A stretch of 32,448 bases of DNA from Elusimicrobiota bacterium. Lineage in GTDB: Bacteria; Elusimicrobiota; Elusimicrobia; UBA1565. This document shows, piece by piece, positions 25,618 to 31,396 of the stretch. The stretch's first letter is position 1, and each line of letters begins with the position of its first letter. The stretch is from contig DMEZ01000053.1 of assembly GCA_003450735.1 (NCBI GenBank), forward strand, positions 1-32,448, in the 5' to 3' direction. A program made the position numbers and the translations under genes. The notes beneath the pieces were generated by a model that worked only from the letters and a program-made list of their open reading frames with translations, did not search any database and was not told the DNA's origin.

Positions 25618-26426
25618 ATGTACCCGTCCCGGCGCAGTTTCTCGAAAGCGTCCTCGGATTCCTTGTCCTGGGCGCGGCCCGCCCGTTCCGGGACGTTCGT
25701 CTTGCGGAGCTCCTCGGCAATTTCGGCCGGGGTGCGGGCCGTGGAGCGGATGCGGGCGGTGCACTGCGCGCAGCCGATGCTCCGGTAGCGCTCGCCGTTC
25801 GCATCCGAGAAATAAAGCGAGATGACGGGGATCTTCTCGCGGGCGATGTAGTCCCAGATGTCGAGTTCCGTCCAGTGCAGGAGCGGGTGGATGCGGACGT
25901 GCGTCCCGGGCTTGAAGTCCGTCTTGAACTGGTCCCAGAACTCCGGCGGCTGGTCCTCCACGTCCCACTCCATGTTCGCATCCCGCGGCGAGAAATAGCG
26001 TTCCTTCGCCCGGGTGGGCTCCTCGTCCCGGCGCACGCCGACGATGATGCCGTTGAAGCCCCTCTCGTCCACCGCCTTCTTGAGGGCGTCCTTCTTCAGC
26101 CAGGTGCAGCACTCGACGCGGGTGGCGCCGCCGTCCGGGAAGGTGCGCTTGCGGGAGAGCGCGCCTTCGTTCTTCGAGACGATCAGGTCGAGCTTCATCT
26201 CGCGCGCCATGCGGTCGCGGAACTCGACCATCGAAGGGATCTTGAAGGTGGTGTCGATGTGAAGGACGGGGTAGGGCACGCGCCCCAGGAACGCTTTGCG
26301 GGCGAGCCAGAGCATGACCGTCGAGTCCTTCCCCATGCTCCAGAGCATGGCGAGCTTATCGAACTTGCGGTAGGCCTCGCGCAGGATGAAGACGCTGTCG
26401 TTCTCTAGGCGGTCGAGGTGGTCCAT
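25614..26426 (-). CDS. cysD: Sulfate adenylyltransferase subunit 2
   Basis: 270 residues from the ATG at 26426. The start MDHLDRLENDSVFILREA aligns with the usual CysD N-terminus. SMGKDS (30-35) is the PP-loop of the PAPS reductase/CysD family, and GVRRDEEPTRAKER and HWTELDIWDYI are further CysD signatures. Compared with the E. coli protein (about 302 residues), the segment between PLYFSDANGERY and SIGCAQC is shorter, and the two cysteines in GCAQC are unlike E. coli. The frame is open to another ATG at 26498 (24 more residues), but a TATCAT box lies 9 bases before 26426 inside that extension, so the shorter form is preferred. It is the first gene of the cysD-cysNC operon. Confidence 0.92.
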   Translation of the reverse strand: MDHLDRLENDSVFILREAYRKFDKLAMLWSMGKDSTVMLWLARKAFLGRVPYPVLHIDTTFKIPSMVEFRDRMAREMKLDLIVSKNEGALSRKRTFPDGGATRVECCTWLKKDALKKAVDERGFNGIIVGVRRDEEPTRAKERYFSPRDANMEWDVEDQPPEFWDQFKTDFKPGTHVRIHPLLHWTELDIWDYIAREKIPVISLYFSDANGERYRSIGCAQCTARIRSTARTPAEIAEELRKTNVPERAGRAQDKESEDAFEKLRRDGYM

Positions 26427-26435
26427 CTGCTGGGA

Positions 26436-26441
26436 ATGATA
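26436..26441 (-). promoter_or_regulatory. -10 box upstream of cysD
   Basis: TATCAT on the minus strand, one mismatch from TATAAT, 9 bases before the ATG at 26426. It lies inside the longer cysD frame and so argues for the shorter start. GTTCCGTTCC (26455-26464) and CGGAACC (26477-26483) farther upstream form an imperfect inverted pair that could be an operator. Confidence 0.4.
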
Positions 26442-26536
26442 CCAATGTTGCCGCGTTCCGTTCCTCGGGATGCGCTCGGAACCATGATGAACAGCCATTC
26501 TGAGCGCGCAAGCTTTTGCACGGAGAACGAATAGAG

Positions 26537-26542
26537 TAGAAT
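26537..26542 (+). promoter_or_regulatory. -10 box upstream of the DegT aminotransferase gene
   Basis: TAGAAT, one mismatch from consensus, ends 6 bases before the ATG. Transcription from it would start at the start codon. TTGCAC at 26516-26521 is a poor -35 at 15 bases. Confidence 0.45.
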
Positions 26543-26548
26543 CAGCCT

Positions 26549-27721
26549 ATGCCCGTACGAAAGAAGAGGCGGCCGCATCGTCTGGTCTTCGGTCAGCCGC
26601 TCATCGAGGAGCCCGAGATCAGGGAAGTCGTCGACTGTCTGCGAAGCGGCTGGCTGGGAGCGGGGCCGCGCGTCCATCGCTTCGAGAAGGCCTTCCGGCG
26701 CTATAAACGCCGCGGCGACGCGATCGCCCTCAACTCCTGCACGTCCGCTTTGCATTTGAGCCTCCTCGCCGCGGGAATCAAGCCGGGAGACGAAGTCATC
26801 ACGACCGCGATGACCTTTTGCGCGACCGTCAACGCGATCATCCATGCCGGAGCGGTCCCGGTGATCGCTGATGTGGATCCGGCCACGATGAACATCGATC
26901 CGAGCTCCGTGGCTGCCAAAATCACCAGGAAGACCAGGGCCATCATCCCCGTCCATTTCGCCGGACGCATGTGCGATATGGATGCCTTGTGCCGGATCGC
27001 CGCGCGCAGGAGACTGAAGGTCATCGAGGACTGTGCTCATGCCCTGGAGGCGGAGTATCGCGGACGGAGATCAGGGACTTTCGGGGACTTCGGATGCTTC
27101 AGCTTCTACGCGACGAAGAACGTGTCCACCGGGGACGGCGGGATGATCTTGGCAAGGCGCAGGACGGATGCCGACCGCGTCCGACGTCTCGCGTCGCACG
27201 GCCTGGACAAGGACGCCTGGGCTCGTTTCGGCGGGAAGGGCTTCGCCCATTACCGCGTCGTCGAGGCGGGGTATAAGTGCAACATGACGGATGTCCAGGC
27301 GGCGATCGGGATCCATCAGCTCGCGCGGGTCGAGGATAATTGGAGGCGCCGCCGCTCCGTCTGGGACCGGTACCAGGAGGCTTTCAGCGATCTGCCGGTC
27401 GTGCGGCCTTCCCAGGTCGAGCCGAAGACCCGTCATTCGTACCATCTCTATACGCTTTTGATCGATAAGGATAAGGCGGGGATCGGGCGCGATGAGTGCG
27501 CCCGGCGTCTGCTGTCTTTGGGCATCGGCGTCGGGGTGCATTATCTGAGCATCCCGGAGCATCCTTACTATCATGCGAACTTCGGCTGGCGGCCGCAGGA
27601 GTACCCCAATGCCATGCGCATCGGGCATCAAACCCTCAGCCTGACGATATCTCCGTGGCTGTCAGATCCTGAGATCTTAAGGATCATCCGGGCAGTGCGG
27701 AGAACGCTTCTCGGAAGATAA
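26549..27721 (+). CDS. DegT/DnrJ/EryC1/StrS family aminotransferase
   Basis: 390 residues, normal length. It is a fold-type I PLP enzyme: SCTSALHLSLLAAG (63-76) binds the phosphate, Asp161 in VIEDCAHALEAEY contacts the pyridine nitrogen, and the Schiff-base lysine is Lys190 in SFYATKNVSTGDGGM. Members transfer an amino group from glutamate to a 4-keto or 3-keto nucleotide sugar. Because gmd is in the same GC-rich segment, GDP-4-keto-6-deoxymannose to GDP-perosamine is a reasonable guess. The motifs also suit ArnB-type and other sugar aminotransferases, so the substrate is open. It is divergent from cysD. A TAGAAT box is only 6 bases before the ATG, giving a possible leaderless transcript. Confidence 0.88.
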   Translation: MPVRKKRRPHRLVFGQPLIEEPEIREVVDCLRSGWLGAGPRVHRFEKAFRRYKRRGDAIALNSCTSALHLSLLAAGIKPGDEVITTAMTFCATVNAIIHAGAVPVIADVDPATMNIDPSSVAAKITRKTRAIIPVHFAGRMCDMDALCRIAARRRLKVIEDCAHALEAEYRGRRSGTFGDFGCFSFYATKNVSTGDGGMILARRRTDADRVRRLASHGLDKDAWARFGGKGFAHYRVVEAGYKCNMTDVQAAIGIHQLARVEDNWRRRRSVWDRYQEAFSDLPVVRPSQVEPKTRHSYHLYTLLIDKDKAGIGRDECARRLLSLGIGVGVHYLSIPEHPYYHANFGWRPQEYPNAMRIGHQTLSLTISPWLSDPEILRIIRAVRRTLLGR

Positions 27722-27796
27722 CCTTCCAAGAACCCAGGCCCTCCGCCCTCTCCCGCCCATCCCTCACCGGCCCTCCCGCGCCCCGCCCCTCGCGCC

Positions 27797-27814
27797 TAGA
27801 CTATCCCCGGAGGG
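27797..27814 (+). promoter_or_regulatory. -10 box and ribosome-binding site of the Trp-rich protein gene
   Basis: TAGACT (27797-27802) lies 15 bases before the ATG. GGAGGG (27809-27814) is a strong Shine-Dalgarno match, although only 3 bases from the start. The upstream gap from 27722 is pyrimidine-rich and holds nothing else. Confidence 0.45.
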
Positions 27815-27817
27815 CGC

Positions 27818-29080
27818 ATGCGCACGCGAAGACGCCGGCGCAGGTGGGGGCTCATCCTGCTCTACGGCCTCGGGGCCGCGGGCGCCCTGTCCCTCGGCCT
27901 GACCCTCACCTCCCCCGACGCCCGCGCTCTTCTGCTCTCCACCCGCACCGCCCTCCTCAACCTAGCAAGCCCTACTGTTCAGACCATCGAAGAGCTCAAG
28001 ACCACGGCCCGAACCCGCCTCTCCCGCGGGAGTCCCGACGACTCCCAAGCTGAACCCTCCTCCTCCACTCCCGACCCCGCCCAGGCGCTCTGGGATCAGG
28101 CGGGGAACTTTGAACTGCGCGCCGCGCTCGCCGATGCCCGAAGCGCCTCTGGCGGCGCGCTCCCTCGGGAAGAGGCCTGGCGCGACGCTCTGAGCGCCGG
28201 CCCGCCCACCCCCAAGGCCGCGCACCGGACAAACTTCCGCCCCGACAAAAACCTCCAGCACCCGCTCGGTCCCCGACCTCAGAGCGCCCAGCGCTCCCAC
28301 CCGCCCCGCTCGAACGCCCGCGCCCTCCTCTCCATCTCCTGGCCCGAGCCCCCAGCCCGCACCCTCCCCGACTACGACGGCCGCTCCAGCGCCCCGCTCC
28401 AAGCCCGCTTCCCGTTCCTCACGCTCCGAGGCATGACCCGCGCCCAGCCCGCCGTCCCGCTCTCCCGCTTCACCCCGCCCGTCCTTCTCGAATGGACCGG
28501 CCCCGGCCCGCTCAAGCCGCCCAAGGACGCCCGCCCCCCGGACTTCGACCGCCTTCGAGCGAAGACCCCCAAGCGCCTTCCCTTCGGCGGCCCCTTCATC
28601 GGCACGTCCCCGCCGCCCCCGAGCTTCTACGAGAAGCTCACCCCGCTGGACAAGGACGGCCGCTACGCCGCCTGGCGCAAGTCCTGCGCCACCCGCCGCT
28701 TCCACTGGCACAAAGGCCGCAACGGAGCCTGGTTCTACCACCAAGGCTCCTCCTGGGGCTTCGGCCAGGACGGCCACTGGGTGTGGACCCAGCTCCAAGA
28801 CAAGAAATGGTGGGCCGATGCCGACGCCGCCGCGCTCCTGCGCCACGAAGGCCGCTGGTGGTGGAAGACGCGCGAGGGCTGGTTCTTGCTGCACCAGGGC
28901 GAGCCCTGGGCCTGGCGCCGCTTCAGCGACTGGAACCGCGAAGGCCTCCAACACCCCGAGACCGGAGTGCGCATCGTCTACAGCGAGGACGGCCTGCGCG
29001 CCGTCCTCGTCCTCCCCACCGGAGACTGGGCCCTCTTCGATTCCCGCACCGGCGAGCGCCTCGAGACAGGACCCCCTTGA
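27818..29080 (+). CDS. Uncharacterised membrane-anchored protein with Trp-rich repeats
   Basis: Not recognised. 420 residues: a basic N-terminus (Arg-rich, residues 2-9), one membrane span at about 10-30, then about 260 residues rich in Pro, Arg and Ala that look disordered, and a C-terminal Trp-rich section. Residues 297-372 hold 14 tryptophans in 76 positions. WFYHQGSSW (about 305-313) and WFLLHQGEPW (about 355-364) look like two copies of a motif WF-x(1-2)-HQG-xx-W about 50 residues apart. The last 50 residues (VRIVYSEDGLRAVLVLP) look like beta strands. Such repeats suggest a carbohydrate- or wall-binding module outside the membrane, but this is only a guess. GGAGGG lies 3 bases before the ATG and a TAGACT box 15 bases before it. 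GC content is extreme: 47 of 60 in the line 28501-28560. Confidence 0.75.
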   Translation: MRTRRRRRRWGLILLYGLGAAGALSLGLTLTSPDARALLLSTRTALLNLASPTVQTIEELKTTARTRLSRGSPDDSQAEPSSSTPDPAQALWDQAGNFELRAALADARSASGGALPREEAWRDALSAGPPTPKAAHRTNFRPDKNLQHPLGPRPQSAQRSHPPRSNARALLSISWPEPPARTLPDYDGRSSAPLQARFPFLTLRGMTRAQPAVPLSRFTPPVLLEWTGPGPLKPPKDARPPDFDRLRAKTPKRLPFGGPFIGTSPPPPSFYEKLTPLDKDGRYAAWRKSCATRRFHWHKGRNGAWFYHQGSSWGFGQDGHWVWTQLQDKKWWADADAAALLRHEGRWWWKTREGWFLLHQGEPWAWRRFSDWNREGLQHPETGVRIVYSEDGLRAVLVLPTGDWALFDSRTGERLETGPP

Positions 29081-29104
29081 ATATTCCTACTTTCGGGCTA
29101 TAAT
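29077..29104 (+). promoter_or_regulatory. Strong promoter of the AbiE-like toxin-antitoxin operon
   Basis: TTGAAT (29077-29082, four of six) and a perfect TATAAT (29099-29104) separated by 16 bases. The start codon is 43 bases downstream. It is the best consensus promoter in the window and is AT-rich in a very GC-rich setting. Confidence 0.75.
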
Positions 29105-29140
29105 ATTCCCATATAGGGACATATAAGTCCCAAAACAGGA
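29084..29140 (+). promoter_or_regulatory. Phased ladder of TTCC/GGGA half-sites, probable AbiEi operator
   Basis: Alternating half-sites TTCC (29084-29087), GGG (29095-29097), TCCC (29107-29110), GGGA (29116-29119), TCCC (29128-29131) and GGA (29138-29140) repeat at about 9-12 bases. They cover the promoter spacer, the -10 and the leader. GGGAC-ATATAA-GTCCC (29116-29131) is a perfect 5-base inverted repeat. Known AbiEi regulators bind inverted repeats in their own promoter, so this is the expected place for autoregulation. Confidence 0.55.
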
Positions 29141-29147
29141 ACATAAT

Positions 29148-29948
29148 ATGCTCGATGCCCTTAAGATCCGCGCTCAAGAGTCAGCGCTGCCCTGGCAGAC
29201 CCTGGCCAAGGAAGCCCTGCAGGTGCTGTTCCTGGAGACCTTCTATAACTTCGGAGAAGCCTCCGAAGCCGTCTTCCAGGGAGGCACCTGCCTGCGCCTG
29301 CTCTACAAGGGCCCGAGGCATTCCGAAGACCTGGATTTCGTCACTCGGCGGGACCTGGCGCAGTGGGAAGCGCTCCGCCCGAAGCTCTTCGAGAAGCTGA
29401 AGGCGCAGGAGGCCTTGCTCGGAGGCCGGCTGGAACTGAGCGCTCAGAAGTCCTTCAAGAAGATCCTCCGCTGGAAGCTCAAGTGGGCCCCGGAGGGCGG
29501 GGGGGGAGTCTTCGTGCGCGTCGAGCTGGCGGCGTACCCCGCCTATACGCGCGAGCTCCTGCCCCTGACCAGGCCCCCGGGCCTGCCCTCGGGGCCCTGG
29601 ACCTTGGTGCCCGCCGAGTCGCGCGAGGAGATCCTGGCCGACAAGGTGGCGGCCATCGCCGGGCGGCCGTACCTGAAGGGGCGGGACTTCTTCGACCTCT
29701 GGCTGCTGCGCTCGCAGGGCGTCGCGCTCGAGCCCGGCCTCCTGCGCCGCAAGCTCGAGGACTACTCCTGCTCCATCCAAGGCTTCTTCAGCCGCCGCAA
29801 AGACGTCACGGGCGAGGTCTTGGGCCAGGACCTCAGGGCCTTCCTGCCCTCGAACCTGCGCGCGCCTCTCGAAGCGGAGGGCTACGCCGGCCTGCTCAAG
29901 GCCTTCGACGCCTTGGCGGCTGAGCTCGCCGTGGAGTTCCCGGCGTGA
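29148..29948 (+). CDS. AbiEii/AbiGii-family nucleotidyltransferase (toxin-like)
   Basis: 266 residues. The nucleotidyltransferase core is FQGGTCLRLLY (43-53) and RHSEDLDF (57-64, Asp61 and Asp63), with a third acidic residue Glu126 in VRVEL. Lys166 in ILADKVAAIAGR and the RDFFDLWLL block (179-187) complete the AbiEii/MenT-like pattern. All expected catalytic residues are present. Family members act as type IV toxins; MenT enzymes add nucleotides to tRNA ends and block growth. AGGAAC ends 5 bases before the ATG. The gene comes first in the operon and overlaps the regulator gene in GTGA, the reverse of the classical order with the antitoxin first. A clear promoter and a dense set of half-sites lie directly upstream. 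Confidence 0.88.
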   Translation: MLDALKIRAQESALPWQTLAKEALQVLFLETFYNFGEASEAVFQGGTCLRLLYKGPRHSEDLDFVTRRDLAQWEALRPKLFEKLKAQEALLGGRLELSAQKSFKKILRWKLKWAPEGGGGVFVRVELAAYPAYTRELLPLTRPPGLPSGPWTLVPAESREEILADKVAAIAGRPYLKGRDFFDLWLLRSQGVALEPGLLRRKLEDYSCSIQGFFSRRKDVTGEVLGQDLRAFLPSNLRAPLEAEGYAGLLKAFDALAAELAVEFPA

Positions 29949-30559
29949 CTTCCCGCAGGACTCTCGGGGGCTGGCTCACCGTGTTCGAGCGGGCGGCCAG
30001 GACCGGGGGCCGCCTCCTGCCCGGGGCCAGCCTGAGCCGGGAGAGCGGGCTTTCGAGGGAGGCCCTGCGCAAGGCCATGCGCCGGCTGGAACTGCGGAAG
30101 ATGGTCCACCGCGTCGGGCCGGGGCTCTACGCGAGCGCGCTCTTCCCGCCGAGCCTGGAAGAGGTCGCGATGGCGCTCGGCCGGCCCTGCTACGTCTCCT
30201 TCGAGAGCGCGCTCTCCAGATACGGCATCCTCTCCCAGTCCCCGGCGGCGCTCACCTGCGCGACCCGCCGCAAGCCGTCCCTCCTGAGGACTTTCGCCGG
30301 AGAAGTCCTCCTCCGCCGCCTGGCCGGGAGCCGGTTCTGGGGCTTCCGCGAGGAACGCGGCATCCTCTGGGCCGAGCCCGAGAAGGCCCTGCTCGACTGG
30401 GTGTACTGGAAACTGCAGACGGAGGGAGCGGCGCCCGCGCTCGATGAGCTCTCCACCGAGGACCTCGACCGCGCGAAGCTCGCGGCCTGGTCGCTGCGCT
30501 ACCCGTCGACCGTGCGGCGCGCGCTCGGCGATTTGGACGCCGCCCCCCTAAAACGCTAG
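29945..30559 (+). CDS. AbiEi-family antitoxin / winged-helix transcriptional regulator
   Basis: 204 residues from a GTG at 29945 that overlaps the toxin stop by 4 bases. Residues 1-65 form a winged helix: LSRESGLSREALRKAMRRLE as the recognition part, then RKMVHRVGPGLYAS, the basic wing ending typical of AbiEi. The C-terminal part has GRPCYVSFESALSRYGI (79-95) and AEPEKALLDWVYWK, both standard for AbiEi proteins. Known AbiEi proteins neutralise the toxin, in part by acting on it, and bind inverted repeats in their own promoter to repress it. The half-site ladder at 29084-29140 is the likely operator. The stop overlaps the -10-like box of the next gene. Confidence 0.85.
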   Translation: MTSRRTLGGWLTVFERAARTGGRLLPGASLSRESGLSREALRKAMRRLELRKMVHRVGPGLYASALFPPSLEEVAMALGRPCYVSFESALSRYGILSQSPAALTCATRRKPSLLRTFAGEVLLRRLAGSRFWGFREERGILWAEPEKALLDWVYWKLQTEGAAPALDELSTEDLDRAKLAAWSLRYPSTVRRALGDLDAAPLKR

Positions 30560-30562
30560 ACT
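30557..30562 (+). promoter_or_regulatory. -10 box upstream of the gene at 30569
   Basis: TAGACT, four of six matches to the -10 consensus, 6 bases before the ATG. Its first three bases are the stop codon of the AbiEi gene. Confidence 0.4.
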
Positions 30563-30568
30563 CGCCCC

Positions 30569-31369
30569 ATGGACGCGACGGCCCTCGCCGTGGCCCTCTC
30601 CACCGCCGCCCTCTTCGGGGGGCCCCCGCCCGGCTACCAGCAGGCCGCCGCCATCTCGCCGCCCATCCTGGCGTACTACTCCAAGCGCCTCTACGACGGC
30701 GAGGCCGTGCTCATGGTCGAGCGCTATTTCGAGGCCGATGGGACGGACCTCGGCGCGTTCCTGCGCAACCTCGGCCTCGGCCCCGACCCCAAGCCCGTCA
30801 AGCGCAAGGCCGAGGGCAAGGTCTTCGAGGTCTACGAGGGCCTCAAGGTCGAATCCTTCACCCGCATCATCACGCCCGAGGACCTCTACGCCGACGCCCT
30901 CGGCTCCGGCAAGCCGCCGCGCCTGAGCCTCTTCGAGAGCGCCCGCTTCCCCGTCGGGGGGGAGGCCTACCGCTTCTACCGCTGCCGCAAGCTCGGGGCC
31001 TGGGGCGTCCTCGCGCGCTACCGCCGCCTCCGGGCCAAGGGGGAGGACCTCTACAAGTTCGAGACCCAGGAGCTCGACACCGCGACGCGCAAGGTGCTCT
31101 CGGCCTGCTTCGGGCAGGGCTTCCTCTACGCCATGACGCAGGGCCAGGAGGTGCCGGACGTCCCCAAGCCCAGCGGCTACCGCCTCAAGATCATGGCCCG
31201 CGAGGAGTGGGCCTACGGGGCCTCGAAGAAAGTCGAGCTCGAGTGCGTCCACCTGCGCCCCGTCGCCGGCGGCTTCTATGTCCTGCGCTTCCGCGCGCCC
31301 AAATCGGACTTCAAGGCCGAACGGGCGGCCTTCGACCGGTTCCTCGCCGCGTTCCAGCCCGCGCCATGA
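30569..31369 (+). CDS. Uncharacterised protein, possibly exported
   Basis: Not recognised. 266 residues with a hydrophobic N-terminus (ATALAVALSTAALFGG, 3-18) that could be a weak signal peptide, although no basic residue precedes it. The rest is soluble, with many Lys, Arg and Tyr residues and no visible catalytic motif. The pattern FEVYEGLKVESFTRIITPEDLY and RFYRCRKLGAWGVLARYRRL suggests a mixed alpha/beta domain. The gene starts 9 bases after the antitoxin gene, but a TAGACT box 6 bases before the ATG indicates its own promoter, so it need not belong to the AbiE operon. Its codon use is strongly G/C at third positions, like the genes around it. Confidence 0.65.
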   Translation: MDATALAVALSTAALFGGPPPGYQQAAAISPPILAYYSKRLYDGEAVLMVERYFEADGTDLGAFLRNLGLGPDPKPVKRKAEGKVFEVYEGLKVESFTRIITPEDLYADALGSGKPPRLSLFESARFPVGGEAYRFYRCRKLGAWGVLARYRRLRAKGEDLYKFETQELDTATRKVLSACFGQGFLYAMTQGQEVPDVPKPSGYRLKIMAREEWAYGASKKVELECVHLRPVAGGFYVLRFRAPKSDFKAERAAFDRFLAAFQPAP

Positions 31370-31380
31370 GCGCCTTCATT

Positions 31381-31389
31381 TGTTAGAAT
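31381..31389 (+). promoter_or_regulatory. Extended -10 box upstream of the secreted protein gene
   Basis: TGTTAGAAT: TGn followed by TAGAAT, ends 7 bases before the ATG at 31397. CAGG directly before the ATG is too close to be a normal ribosome-binding site. Confidence 0.45.
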
Positions 31390-31396
31390 CCCCAGG

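Noticed and set aside
25618..26112. N-terminal extension of cysNC upstream of 25617
   Set aside because: This part lies wholly within cysD in another frame and encodes low-complexity Gly/Arg/His/Pro sequence. The GTP-binding domain starts right after the GTG at 25617.
27962..28954. 330-residue minus-strand frame opposite the Trp-rich protein gene
   Set aside because: Gly/Ala/Glu/Val-rich without any motif. The plus-strand frame has a proper RBS and an N-terminal membrane span. The reverse frame has no promoter-like box.
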